A DNA stretch of 64,000 nucleotides from Diploptera punctata (lineage: Eukaryota > Arthropoda > Insecta > Blattodea > Blaberidae), in contig JASPKZ010007797.1 of the NCBI GenBank assembly GCA_030220185.1, positions 4,392,501-4,456,500 of the forward strand, given 5' to 3'. Below, piece after piece: positions 45,835 through 56,127 of this stretch (the stretch's first letter is position 1; every line of letters starts with the position of its first letter). A program made the position numbers and the translations under genes. Below the pieces are notes generated by a model. The model had not been told where the DNA came from. It saw nothing but the letters and a program-made list of their open reading frames with translations, and did not search any database.

Positions 45835-46066
45835 TAAATAATATAAAGATACAATTTTTAATAATTTCTATTCACCTCACCTCGTATCCGTACAGTGGAG
45901 TTTGCAGGATATGAGGTGAGGTGAACACAATTTATTTTAAATTATACCTCATAGTAATATTTCCTATAATAATTCAATATATAAAGTTAATAAATACTAA
46001 GCCGTGAAATCTCACCTCACTCTATAAACTTCAAGCATGAGACTGAGAGGTGAGGTGAGATTTCAC
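45835..46066. repeat. Two small palindromes of the 'cacctcacctc' type
   Basis: The first (45870-45930) has arms 'tattcacctcacctcgtatcc' and its complement, followed by the 'tatacctcatagtaatattt' terminus. The second (46004-46066) has arms 'gtgaaatctcacctcac(t)ct' and the complement around a 24-nt loop. Both look like minimal snapback derivatives. Confidence 0.75.
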
Positions 46067-46141
46067 AATTCCCCATTTATTGGTTATTAAATTGAAAATC
46101 TAAAAATGTTATTTCCCATAATTAATTTACGAAATATAAAG

Positions 46142-46490
46142 ATAATTTGAATGCATGGAGAAAGAGATACAATAATGAATTGTATAAGCTGTGCAATCAG
46201 CCGGATATTCTGAATTTTGTTAAAGTTAATAGAATGGCATGGGCTGGACACATTATTCGCATGGACAACAAAAGGATTACAAAAAGAATATACAATGAAC
46301 AAGCACTATTGGTCAGAAAAGTTGGAATACCTAAATTAAGATGGGAGGATAGTATAATTCAAGACATTAAGATTTTAAAAATAAAAAACTGGAAGAATGA
46401 AATGCAGAACAGGGAAGTCTGGCATAAGCTTCTGTAGGCGGCCAAGGCCCACATGGGGCTGTCGAGCCAATTATGATGATGAAAGATAAT
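46142..46490 (+). pseudogene. LINE 3' end, family C
   Basis: An intact C-terminal frame (46147-46437) encodes YNNELYKLCNQPDILNFVKV, RMAWAGHIIRMDN and KLRWEDSIIQDIKIL, then REVWHKLL and a stop. The 3' UTR ('ggccaaggcccacatggggc') and ATGATGATG tail are the usual end of this LINE group. Strongly 5'-truncated. Confidence 0.8.
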
Positions 46491-46599
46491 TTGATTAAAG
46501 AAAATGTTTTATAAACAAATGGGAAGTGAACTGAAAGCTGACAAAAAAAAAGTTTTATTATATTATTATTATTATAGTATCTTTTAAGTTCTGAGAACT

Positions 46600-47230
46600 T
46601 ATAACTAACTCACTGGCACTACCAAACCCGTAGGTTCATGGCCATGCGGACATAAACTCTCCATACACCCGTATCCTGAGCTAATGTTTTCCAATCATTC
46701 CTTGTATAATCTACTTCCCTCAAATCATAGTTAATGTTATTCTCCCACCTCATTCTTGGTCTACCAACTGGGCGTTTTCCCTCTGGTTTTCCTATAAGAA
46801 GCTTCCATGCACGTCTTTCATTCCCCATTCATGCTACATGCCCTGCCCATCCCAGTCTATGAGACTTAACTGTTCTTATTATATGTAGCTTCCTATAAAG
46901 ACCATGTAGTTCACTGTTATGTAGTTTTCTCCATTCAACTGTCTGCTCATCTCTCTTTTTTGTCCAAAATTTTCCAAAGAATTATATTCTCAAATACTCG
47001 TAATCTCCTTTCCTCCCTTAAAGTAAGAGTACATGTTTTGCATCCATATAATATAATTGGGAAAATAACAGTTTTATATATTTTCAGTTTAACATTTTTT
47101 AAAGGAGTTGGAACATCGAGAGTCCCTGTAACACATAATAGAGCGCATTTTCAGAATTGAGCCTATGTTTAATTTCTTTGTGAATATCGTTCCTAGCTAT
47201 TTGAATTTCTGCAAACTTATAGATTATAAA
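46600..47230 (-). pseudogene. LINE family A 3' copy
   Basis: The frame at 46828-46619 (-) encodes 'GNERRAWKLLIGKPEGKRPV', 'GRPRMRWENNINYDLREVDY' and a MNLRVW end. Upstream decayed sequence reaches about 47230. The tail is 'ataactaactcactggcac'. Confidence 0.85.
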
Positions 47231-47429
47231 ATATTCTATTTTCTTTCTTGTGTGGAAAAATTTATATTACCGTTCTACTGTCATTATGAATCTTGTGTTC
47301 ATATCATTTTATTAACTTTACTGTTTGTATACAAATGGGCCTTAACTGATGTTACAACACTGGTCGTATTTTATCCCTCATCACATATCACAGGATCACA
47401 AAATTGAAGAAGAAATTAAACTAAAATTT

Positions 47430-48085
47430 AAATCAAAATTATTTTCCCCAAACCGTGAGCTCTTTTGGTTTTTCTATTTGTTTAATTAAACTAGCTCTTA
47501 TATCAATTAGATGTTTTTCAGACCAAACACAAGCAGCTACTGCTGACTTTTCCACTTCACCTGGATTTCAAATTTCTTTTTGTTTTTCCTATATACATTT
47601 TGTCACAATCTCTGCATTTGATCTGATAAATTTCTGATTTATTTTCTTGCTTAATTTTGTCATTTTTGTTGATTTTAATTATCCTATAAACCCTAGTCTG
47701 AGTATAATTTTCCTCTTCAAATTTAATTATCCTATTGACGCTGTTTTCTTTCTTTGGTGCCAATCTTATGTTAAACTTTTTAGTTGTGGTGTTTCAATGG
47801 ATGGTATGTGAATATCTTGGTTTGGGAAAAAATCACATTCAAAAAAAAGAAAGAAAAACTTATCAATTTTGAAATTTCTGTGGAATTTGATTTGATTAGG
47901 AGGTTCATCGGTCCACCAATAGATAGAGTAAGAAACAGTTATCCTGAAGACATAACATCTGTCAAGATGAAACCACACAGGTGTTGAAACAGGTTTAATT
48001 AGAAGACTGGATATGAGGTAAGGTATAAAGAATTTTAATTTAAATCTTAAAAATTTTTAATCTGATCTCATAGTTCATTCAACTC
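47430..48085. mobile_element. Penelope-like snapback with GIY-YIG remnant
   Basis: The left arm on the minus strand (47763-47557) encodes KSEIYQIKCRDCDKMYIGKT followed by KRNLKSR. This is a GIY-YIG nuclease start with the C-x2-C found in Penelope nucleases (GIY changed to EIY). The right arm (about 47800-48030, +) has the complementary C-terminal part 'VWEKITFKKKKEKLINFEIS' and a decayed hammerhead ('cctgaag', 'tgttgaaacaggtttaa'). It then ends with 'ggatatgaggtaaggtataa' and 'gatctcatag'. Confidence 0.75.
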
Positions 48086-48790
48086 CCATGAGATGACATG
48101 AAGAAAGATGGCACATTTGAAACAGTTGGAATTTAGTTCAGAATGAGGATGAAACATGTTCAAGTGAGAGGATCATGTTTATGAGGTGTAGAGATGTGGG
48201 TGAAAAACTTGACAACCCACAAAATGTTTTCACTGAGGTGTAAGACAGATATGACTACATCCGAATGCTGGATGACCCACCTCTGCGATTAACATGATAT
48301 GGATATAAGGCCAGCAGCTGGCTGGTCTATGCCTGTTGTGCCATGGAGTTAAATAAAGTCTTGTGGTGTCATTTTTTAGAAACACCAATTAAACACTAAC
48401 AAAACTAAATGAAGAGTTTGATACGCAGAAAAATAAATGTTGGCAAATATGTGAGTTGTCAGGTTTTTTGCCCACACCTTGTATTCTAAACACAAGAGTA
48501 TTCACATGAAATGTATTATGAAGCATTTTATAAAACTGTTTTACAAAAAAGTCTATAATTATATTCTAATGTCAAAATATCACTTCACAAAACTTGTCAC
48601 ATTGTCTTGAAACACTGGATGTTGTGACACCTGAAAACAAACACAACATAAATTACAATACAGCAAAACTAAACATGACGTAATTGTAAATTTATACACT
48701 CATAAATAGAATACCAATTCATGCAAAAAATGTTCTCTTCAAAAATTGATTTAGAATTTTTAAGATCTGCACAATGCTCTAAGTTGGACT
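48086..48790. other. Mostly unassigned; S5-like end
   Basis: 48180-48360 contains S5-like pieces ('gattaacatgatatggatat', 'aaggccagcagctggctggt'). The rest shows no gene. Confidence 0.4.
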
Positions 48791-49240
48791 AACTGAACTA
48801 ACTCACTAGATCTATCAAACCCGTAGGTTCATGGCCATGCAGATATAAGCTCTCCATACATTCTTATCATGAGTTAATATTTTCCAATCATCCCCCTGTA
48901 TAATCTACTTCCCTCAAATCATGGATAATGTTATTCTCCCACCTCATTCTTAGTCTACCATCTGGGCGTTTTCCCTCTGGTTTTCCTACAAGAAGCTTCC
49001 ATTCACCTCTTTCATCCCCCATACGTGCCAGTGTCCTTTCAAATGCAATCTATGAGACTTAAGTGTTCTTATTATATCTGGTTTCCTATACATATCATGT
49101 AGCTCATTATCATGTTTTCTCCATTCACCTGTCTATTCACCTCTTTTTGGTGCAAAAATTTTCCTAAGAACTTTATTTTCAAATATTCATAATCTTCTTT
49201 CCTCTCTTAAAATAAGAGTCCATGTTTGCTCTAAATTAGA
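48790..49240 (-). pseudogene. LINE family A 3' copy
   Basis: Antisense C-terminal region from 'actgaactaactcactagat' (tail) through the 'GRLRMRWENN' and 'RDEQ' regions to about 49240. No long frame remains. Confidence 0.75.
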
Positions 49241-49364
49241 CAGGATCAGAAACAGTAATATCCGAGAAAAAATTAACTTTAACAAAACAATCATACAATT
49301 TGTGGGAAATAAACAATTACAATAGTATTGTTTTTATTATTAATTACATACATCTCAATGATGG

Positions 49365-49538
49365 ATAAATCATATTTAAAGAGAAAAATTATACGCTCAG
49401 ACCGGGACTTGAACCCGGGACCCTTGGTTTTCTAGTCCAAGTGCTCTACCATTTGAGCTACCTGAGCAAGTACCGATCTAAACGCAAATCTTTCTCTGTA
49501 TACATTGAAATTCCCGCCCCAAATGCTTGAAGCCTTTG
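49365..49538 (-). repeat. tRNA-like unit 1 of the composite
   Basis: Reverse cloverleaf (49398-49472) with leader reaching 'cttgaagcctttgcttc'. It continues after the S4 insert at about 49957-50040 ('tatctttgcaaatggcg' to 'ccagtacggctattttcg'). Unit 2 gives the uninterrupted version. Confidence 0.8.
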
Positions 49539-49540
49539 CT

Positions 49541-49950
49541 TCTTCTTCTTCTTCTTCTTCTTCCTTCCAAGTATTAGGCCAAGGCCTGTTACGATCCTAT
49601 AGAAAAAATTCTCATATAAGATTTGAAAGCATAATAATGGTCCCTTCGATTGGTTGCTGGCCAAAGGAAGGCAAGACCAGTGATGGGGCTGCCATCTTAT
49701 AGCCTCTGGTCAGGCTTTTCTGGAGAAGAAAAGAAAATAAAGGAAAGAAGAAATGGAAGAAAGGAAAGACTCCCTAACCCTCGGATGCCCTGATAGCGTC
49801 GGGGTCGAAAAAACAAGAGTTAACAAAGGGAGGTTAGATAGTAAAGTTAAAAGAGTGCAAAACACAAGTAAGTGGAAGAAATGTTTTGCTCAGCTTGGGC
49901 ACCTTGTGGTCGCCATCCACATATCCTCTAGATGAGGACCCCTGAGGGTG
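49541..49950. repeat. Composite repeat S4, copy C
   Basis: A (TTC)n start, a reverse LINE-like 3' end ('ccaagtattaggccaaggcc'), then the shared body to 'tagatgaggacccctgaggg'. Collinear with copy B in reverse. Inserted in tRNA-like unit 1. Confidence 0.8.
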
Positions 49951-50074
49951 CCTATCTTTGCAAATGGCGACTCCTATATTAAGAAGACATATTTGGGAAT
50001 TATACATTACATTATAAATGCCAGTACGGCTATTTTCGATGTTTTTTATTATTAATTACATACATCTCAATGAT

Positions 50075-50623
50075 GGATAAATCATATTTAAAGAGAAAAA
50101 TTATACGCTCAGACCGGGACTTGAACCCGGGACCCTTGGTTTTCTAGTCCAAGTGCTCTACCATTTGAGCTACCTGAGCAAGTACCGATCTAAACGCAAA
50201 TCTTTCTCTATATACGTTGAAATTCCCGCCCCAAATGCTTGAAGCCTTTGCTTCTATCTTTGCAAATGGCGGCTCCTATATTAAGAAGACATATTTGGGA
50301 ATTATACATTACATTATAAATGCCAGTACGGCTATTTTCGATGTTTTTATTATTAATTACAAAATAGCCGTACTGGTATTTATAATGTAATGTATAATTC
50401 CCAAATATGTCTTCTTAATATAGGAGCCGCCATTTGCAAAGATAGAAGCAAAGGCTTCAAGCATTTGGGGCGGGAATTTCAACGTATATAGAGAAAGATT
50501 TGCGTTTAGATCGGTACTTGCTCAGGTAGCTCAAATGGTAGAGCACTTGGACTAGAAAACCAAGGGTCCCGGGTTCAAGTCCCGGTCTGAGTGTATAATT
50601 TTTCTCTTTAAATATGATTTATC
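50075..50623. mobile_element. Near-perfect palindrome carrying a tRNA-like gene in each arm
   Basis: Arms 50075-50338 (264 bp) and 50361-50623 (263 bp) around a 22-nt AT-rich spacer. Only a few differences are visible between the arms. Each arm contains a leader, a full cloverleaf and a 'ttttctctttaaatatgatt' flank. Confidence 0.9.
50519..50593 (+). repeat. tRNA-like cloverleaf, best arm copy
   Basis: Acceptor GCTCAGG pairs with TCTGAGT, D arm GCTC/GAGC, anticodon arm CTTGG(A)CTAGAAA(A)CCAAG, T arm CCGGGTTCAAGTCCCGG. The loop would give anticodon AGA (Ser), but there is no long variable arm and there is an A/A mismatch, so it is not a normal tRNA-Ser. The A box (TAGCTCAAATGGTAGAGC) and B box (GGTTCAAGTCC) are intact, so pol III transcription is possible. 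Confidence 0.8.
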
Positions 50624-50631
50624 TACAATAG

Positions 50632-51906
50632 TATTGTTTATTTTTTATTTCACTCACCTCATACTTCATAACTCCTAGCATACCCAGGGTTTCGTCACAT
50701 CCTTTGTGACATTTCTCAATTCTTTGTCATGTTCCCCACTTCAACTTCCGTCTGCCTTCTATCCGCATAACAGACTGACCTCCGCGCCATCTGATGGCTG
50801 ACCGATGAACTTCCAAATCAGTCCTCTCTCCTTATAACCGGGTATTTCAAAATTCATAGTTGTATTTTCATTCTTGCATATGTAAATTTTTTCCCAAATT
50901 GTGAGTTCCTTCGGTATTTCCAATTGTTTAAGTAATTTTGTTTTGGTTTCTATTCAATGTTTTTCTGACCAGGCATGTGCAGCTATTGCAGATTTTTCGG
51001 TTTCTCCATATTTAACGTTCCTGAGGTGTTCCTTTAATATTGTATTTAGATTCCTTTTTGTTTTTCCTATGTATATCTTTTCACAATCTTTACAATTAAT
51101 TTGATAAATTCCCGATTTCTTGCAGTCTTCAATCTTTTCATTTTTGTTGGTTTTTATTAAATTGCCTAAGCTGTAATCATTTTTCGGTGCTAATTTAATG
51201 TTGAATTTGTTGAAGATTTTTTGAAACTTGTCAAATACTAAAGGATGGTATCTGAACTTCCTTTAGTATTTGACAAGTTTCAAAAAATCTTCAACAAATT
51301 CAACATTAAATTAGCACCGAAAAATGATTACAGCTTAGGTAATTTAATAAAAACCAACAAAAATGAAAAGATTGAAGACTGCAAAAAATCGGGAATTTAT
51401 CAAATTAATTGTAAAGATTGTGAAAAGATATACATAGGAGAAACAAAAAGGAATCTAAATACAAGATTAAAGGAACACCTCAGAAATGTTAAAAATGGAG
51501 AAACCGAAAAATCTGCAATAGCTGCACATGCCTGGTCAGAAAAACATAGAATAGAAACCAAAACAAAATTACTTAAACAATTGGAAATACCGAAGGAACT
51601 CACAATTTGGGAAAAAATTTACATATGCAAGAATGAAAATACAACTATGAATTTTGAAATACCCGGTTATAAGGAGAGAGGACTCATTTGGAAGTTCGTC
51701 GGTCAGCCATCAGATGGCGCGGAGGTCAGTCTGCAGGATAGAAGGCAGCCGGACGTCAGTTGTGAACGTGACACAGCATTGAGAATGTCACAAAGGATGT
51801 GATGAAACCCTGGGTATGCTAGGAGTTATGAAGTATGAGGTTAGTGAAATAAAAAATAAACAATATTAAAAAAACCTCATAGTGTTATTTCCTATCTACA
51901 TAACTT
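50632..51906. mobile_element. Giant Penelope-like palindrome
   Basis: The left arm (about 50640-51245) is the reverse complement of the right arm (51259-51850) around a 13-nt spacer, apart from small deletions. Both encode the 3' part of a Penelope-like element: GIY-YIG nuclease, then the 'gaaaccctgggtatgctagg' region, and the 'tatgaggttagtga' ... 'aacctcatagtg' terminus on the right. There is no reverse-transcriptase domain, so the copy is 5'-truncated. Confidence 0.85.
51245..51802 (+). pseudogene. GIY-YIG endonuclease domain of a Penelope-like element (5'-truncated, open)
   Basis: A 185-residue open frame. Its nominal ATG sits in the palindrome spacer and is probably not a natural start. 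Residues 50-52 are GIY, 63-65 YIG, with R69 and R74 downstream. C56-x2-C59 with H79 and H95 gives the CCHH zinc-binding set characteristic of Penelope-like nucleases. In the family this domain nicks DNA for target-primed insertion and is fused C-terminal to a reverse transcriptase, absent here. A 'LTIWEKIYICK' segment and a basic tail follow. The reading frame is unbroken, so this copy is young. A UvrC or homing endonuclease is unlikely given the CCHH motif and repeated copies (25.8, 47.6, 55.3 and 60.9 kb). Confidence 0.85.
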
Positions 51907-51907
51907 A

Positions 51908-52080
51908 ATTACAATAGTTTTGACACGTGAAGAGGATGAATGAAGATAAATTGCCAGTTAGGAGTTTGGAGTGTGTTTCAAATCAGAGGAAAAGAAGAGG
52001 GAGACCTAAGAAGACATGGATACAGGGAATTATTAATTTGATGAAGGACAGGGGACTGCAGGATGATGACTAGAATAATA
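51908..52080 (+). pseudogene. LINE 3' end, family D
   Basis: Encodes 'VKRMNEDKLPVRSLECVSNQ', then 'RKRRGRPKKTWIQGIINLMK' and 'DRGLQDDD'. A standard LINE C-terminus with the GRP-KKTW motif. It flanks the giant palindrome on its right side. Confidence 0.7.
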
Positions 52081-53100
52081 TTGGACATAGGAAGATGTAT
52101 ATATTTAAAATCTGTTATACTGTATAACAAAAATTGATTTAGAAATTGTCCTGAGTGTAAACATTTACATAAGTTTATTAAAAAGTTATTATTAAGAAGC
52201 TAAAGCTATTACTATGATTGAAATAAGTAAATTGAAGCATTCAGAAACAGAAGTTGCTAAATAAGTTTTCTCAATTTTACAGGAGTCGTAGTTTTTTGAA
52301 GTAATTTGAAATATCAAGTCCATTCAACAGGATAGCTTTATTGTATGACGGACTTGACATTTGTTTATCACCTTTATAGAACTGGTCCTCAGAGTGTATA
52401 CCTTATCCGCTCTTAGAGTGATCCAAACAAAAACAAACGCCAATTGTATCCTTCTGCCATTCGCACCACAATTACTGTCACTTTGACAGGGAGCACGTAT
52501 GAAGTATATAACACATGTGATCATTGAATGGGGTAGATCACAAGAAAGCTGGTGAGAATTTTCACTGAACTAGTGAAATACATTTAAAATAACTGTTTTT
52601 TGACCACTAGTCAAAGGTTTGGCAGACTTGTACTTTAAAAATTTAGATGGTGACACAGCAATAGAAGACTTGACACATTCAGCCATTTTGTTACATCAGA
52701 ATCGACTGAAGCATGACTGAAATGCATCATCCATATGTCATCATCCTCTTATCGTGTCCTCCTTTCGGAAGGTCGATTCGCATCCATATGAAATAATTAA
52801 GTTGTAATTATTGATTGGGTATATTTTAGAATATTTTCTATGTTTTGAATATTATTATTTTCATTCACAAAAAAATAAGTATATTCAGAGGACATATTTT
52901 TAATTTAATGAAGGGAACTAATTTTTCTTGTACTTATTGCATATTTTTAATTTAATGAAGGGAACTAATTTTTCTTGTACTTATTGCTTCTACATCGTAC
53001 TTCGGCGTCCATAACCATTGAAAAGTGAGCAGATCACATGGTTTTGCTTTGATGAGGATCACTCTAGGAGCAGATAGCTTTTATATTATGTCCTTAATTG
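52081..53100. other. Unassigned, with a 47-bp tandem duplication
   Basis: 52893-52939 and 52940-52986 are identical 47-bp units. The stretch 52300-52430 recurs in diverged form at 53680-53830 ('tagaactggtcctcagag'), so an unknown dispersed repeat is present. No gene. Confidence 0.5.
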
Positions 53101-53605
53101 GATTTCTTAAAACCTTGATCCAACAACTTCTGATTCTGAGTATTAAATTTTCCTTCCATCGTTTTTTAGGACGTCCCATAGATCTCTTCCCATGTGGTTG
53201 GTATACAATCTTATCTGCCTTAAGTGGCTTATCCAGATGCTTTCTTCCATCGCTAAAAAACTACAGGAGTCCCATGCCATAACCGACCATTTAAAGCATG
53301 GTACCTTGTTGCAGAAGTACTGGGACTTGCACTGGTTCGAATCCCCATGGAGGAAGAAATTTTCTCATGGAATTTTGGCCAGTATGGCACTGGTTCCCAC
53401 CCAGCATCATGAGGAATTTGTGTAGCTACATAAGTAGCAGCTCCAGGTTGAGAAAATCAGCTATAACTGCTGAGGGACCCAACATGCTGATCACATGACC
53501 CCAATAATGGCTGAATGATCATCCACTCCTATCATTAACACATGTGGATGTGAGGCCAGCGGCTGACTGGTAGGCCAAGGCCTGTCAAACCATGAAGTTT
53601 ATTTT
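53100..53605 (-). repeat. LINE scrap and SINE-like S5 copy
   Basis: 53100-53235 antisense reads 'GRPKKRWKENLILR'-like LINE C-terminal code. 53410-53605 is a reverse copy of S5 ('ggttgagaaaatcagctataa', 'aggccagcggctgactggta'). The segment between resembles a short tRNA-like head ('cactggttcgaatcccc'). Confidence 0.55.
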
Positions 53606-53839
53606 GTATATGAATGTTGCCTGTTTCTTCTTCCAAGTTTTAACCTAATGGCATGTTATGATCTCCCAAAGACTCCTTCAATTTTACAGCATAACAAGTT
53701 AAAGTTTTCACAAGTTTAGTGAAATATCAAGACCATTCAACAGGGTAGTTTCATTGTATGACTGACTTAACATTTGGGATCTGTAAATTATCATCTTTAT
53801 AGAACTGGTCCTCAGAGAGTATGTTATGTACGTAACTGG

Positions 53840-54180
53840 ATTTCTCAAAACCTTAACCCAATAACTTTTCATTCTGAGTGCTTCAATTGGACGATTTTAT
53901 GCATCATCTGGCTAAGCGCCATTTAAAAAAAAATTGATATTTTGATGCCATCTGTTGCATTAGCTCATGAAGTAAGTGTACGCACACTTTTAGCACCACA
54001 TCTTTAAATATAGTCTTATTATTAAAGAAAAATATTAATGCAATCAGTCCTATCGGATTCTAAGTTTTGCAACAAACGGCTATGAAACCAGATCTTCATA
54101 AATCCTAATCTAAATTTTACATCATGCAGCTAAGCGCCAAATGTTCCTGCTCTTAGATTTTGAGGCATAACTGTCAAACA
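53840..54180. other. Unassigned sequence
   Basis: Nothing recognised beyond AT-rich DNA. Confidence 0.35.
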
Positions 54181-54184
54181 AGGA

Positions 54185-54400
54185 ATCTAGTATTGTTAGT
54201 TTAAAGTACACCAGATGGCAGTTTAGAAAATTACCAGCATAATAAAAAATTGACAGTCACGAAAACAGCTGAAGATGGGAATGATGTATTTCCCGATATT
54301 GCAGTTCTGTGTTAAAAAAACATAGATGTATGAGGTAAGAAGAATTCACGATTCATTTGATTCTTACTAAGAAAACCTCATAATGTAAAAATTCCCAAAT
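54185..54400 (+). mobile_element. Snapback-family fragment with hammerhead-like motif
   Basis: Right half of the element type at 33351-35517: 'cagatggcagtttagaaaat', hammerhead-like motif 54265-54310 (CTGAAGA, stem II GGGAA/TTCCC, GATA, GTT, CTGT closing with ACAG), then 'tagatgtatgaggtaagaag' and 'aaaacctcataatgta'. Confidence 0.65.
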
Positions 54401-54524
54401 TTATTATATTAAGTGAAGATTGGCTTAAACTTTAAACATACTTTTCTCGAAACTTAGACAATGGCACATGATGCATAACACCATCCAATTAATGTACAGA
54501 ACTAAACTATTGTAATCAATGGTA

Positions 54525-54645
54525 AAGAGAAAAATGTGTGCCTAAACCGAGAATTGAACCCCAAAACTTCAGCTTTACGTGCTGATGTTCTAGACCACTA
54601 AGCTAATTCAGGCTTCCTTCCCTTCCAAGCACAAATTTCCCCTTT
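54525..54645 (-). repeat. tRNA-like repeat, divergent copy
   Basis: Antisense cloverleaf: 'ccgagaattgaaccccaaaa' (T arm) through 'agaccactaagctaattcag' (D arm). Divergent from the main group. Confidence 0.55.
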
Positions 54646-54689
54646 ACCTTACTCTCTTGATAAAAAAGAAAACTTACAAACTTTCAATA

Positions 54690-54935
54690 AGGTCGTCCTC
54701 CTCTTCTCATCATAGGCATCATTCTGTTTGGTGGAGTTATAGAGATGTCCATGTAGTCACCAATACAAAACCTACAATTTCAATCACAATTACACATAAT
54801 ACAATGGTGTCTGATTACTTCAACATTATTAATGGAAACTTAAAGTGGTCATGGAGGAGCAGTTCACTGGTCTGTTCGATTTCCTGATCTCACCCCACTG
54901 GACGTTTTACTCTGGGGAGTTATTGAATATATTAC
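54690..54935 (+). pseudogene. Transposase relic (Tc1/mariner DDE end)
   Basis: One frame reads GGAVHWSVRFPDLTPLDVLL followed by WGVIEYI, the third-Asp motif of the DD41D-like group also present at 16.8 kb. No inverted ends found. Confidence 0.6.
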
Positions 54936-55685
54936 TTATGTATAATTTTATCACTCACTTCATATTTTTCTTCTTTTTACACTAATTTCAGTACCTTCTT
55001 TGGCACCATCGTCAGTATTTCCACGACCATTGTTTTATCGTCCTGAAGAGCCATCTTTTGCTCCCTCTGTTGGTAGACTAAAAAGCCTCAAAATCAAGCC
55101 ATTTTCCACGGGAATTTCAAAGTTCATTAATTTCTCCTTTTCATTTAATGTAGATTTTTTCCCAAACAGTTCTTTGGGTTTTTCTATTGTTTTAGTAATT
55201 TAGCCTTTCTTTGAATAAGATGTCTTTCTGACCAAGCATGGGCTGCCATTGCAGACTTATCCACTTCCTCATTCCTGACATTGGTGAGATATTCTTTCAC
55301 TCTACTGTCAAGAATGGGGAAGTGGATAAGTTTACAGAAGCAGCCTATGCTTGGTCAGAAAAACATCTTATCGAAAGAAAAGGTGAAATTATAAAACAAA
55401 TAGAAAAACCCAAAGAACTGACTATTTGAGAAAAAATCTACATTCAAAAAATGAAAAGGAGAAATTCATGAACTTTGAAAATCATGGGAAAATAACTTGA
55501 TTTCAAGGTTTTTTAGTCTACCAACAGAGGGAGCAAAAGACGGCTCTTCAGGACAACAAAACAATGGTCATGGAAGTACTGATGATGGTAATGAAGAAGG
55601 TACTGAAACTAGTCTAAAAAAAAAAAGAAAAATATGAGGTGAGTGATAAAATTAAACATAAATAAATAATACCTCATAGTAATTA
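54935..55685. mobile_element. Penelope-like snapback with hammerhead
   Basis: Inverted arms from 'ttttatcactcacttcatat' (left) to 'aatatgaggtgagtgataaa' (right), meeting near 55310. The right arm (55315-55560) encodes 'AAYAWSEKHLIERK' and 'KPKELTI', the nuclease C-terminal region. The end 'aataatacctcatagtaatt' carries the family terminus. Confidence 0.8.
55577..55616 (+). ncRNA. Hammerhead motif, canonical core
   Basis: TA, CTGATGA (55579-55585), a weak stem II, GAAAC (55605-55609), loop TA, GTC (55612-55614), TA. The core boxes are intact; stem II is degraded. The opposing arm has a decayed version near 54983-55015. Confidence 0.6.
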
Positions 55686-55835
55686 AGATATTTGGTCTGC
55701 ATATTCTTATCTCTTATGGTTGTTTTTGTTGAACATGTTTCTAGGCTTTTGAGCCCTATCATCAGCGATTACAGACTATTTTATATTATTTTTCTATTCT
55801 ATATTATTTTTAAAATACCTCATAGTAAAAAAGTA
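55686..55835 (-). ncRNA. Partial element with canonical hammerhead (55727-55774)
   Basis: Minus strand: CTGTAATCG, CTGATGA (55765-55759), stem II TAGG(G)CT/AGCCTA with a U-A closing pair, GAAAC, loop AT, GTT, CAACA. Close to the 25.3-26.2 kb copies ('gatatttggtctg' boundary). A terminus-like 'aatacctcatagtaa' lies at 55812-55828. Confidence 0.68.
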
Positions 55836-56009
55836 ATTTAAGATTTGTCTATCGAGATATTCCGACAACTCCAGAGATTATGCAGGAGGTATTGTGCATG
55901 TTTGTAATTCCATTCAGCCGGTAACAGTGGAGAAAGTTTCCATTAATAAGGTTCTATTTATTAGAATGGCACATTGTGATACATTTCTGAACAGGTCTTA
56001 CAGTTTTTA

Positions 56010-56105
56010 TTATTCATTCTCAATGTTAGATAAATCATATTTGAAGAGAAATTTATACACTCAGACTGGGGTTGAGCATATAATTTTTCTCTTCAAATAT
56101 GAGGT
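56010..56105. repeat. Palindrome of tRNA-like flanks without the tRNA
   Basis: 'aaatcatatttgaagagaaa' and its complement surround only 'cactcagactggggttgagc'. The cloverleaf interior has been deleted. Confidence 0.65.
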
Positions 56106-56127
56106 CTTAGAGTGCTTAAGTAATGCA

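Larger units (their letters stand above)
49315..51917. mobile_element. Nested stack: giant Penelope palindrome, tRNA-like palindrome, S4
   Basis: The outer Penelope-like unit is flanked by AATTACAATAG (49315-49325 and 51907-51917). Its left edge is interrupted by a tRNA-like composite (about 49334-50623) flanked by a 16-bp repeat TACAATAGTATTGTTT (49318-49333 and 50624-50639). That composite is itself interrupted by repeat S4 (49541-49950). The order of insertion is therefore readable. Confidence 0.8.

Noticed and set aside
45633..45914. Hydrophobic 93-residue frame on the + strand
   Set aside because: It is the antisense shadow of the LINE reverse-transcriptase gene at 43902-45829.
50519..50593. 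Functional nuclear tRNA-Ser(AGA) genes
   Set aside because: The cloverleafs lack the long variable arm of tRNA-Ser, exist in many diverged and inverted copies, and are embedded in repeats.
51245..51802. UvrC-type or homing GIY-YIG nuclease from a microbe
   Set aside because: The CCHH residues, the repeated inverted copies and the shared 3' termini point to Penelope-like elements.
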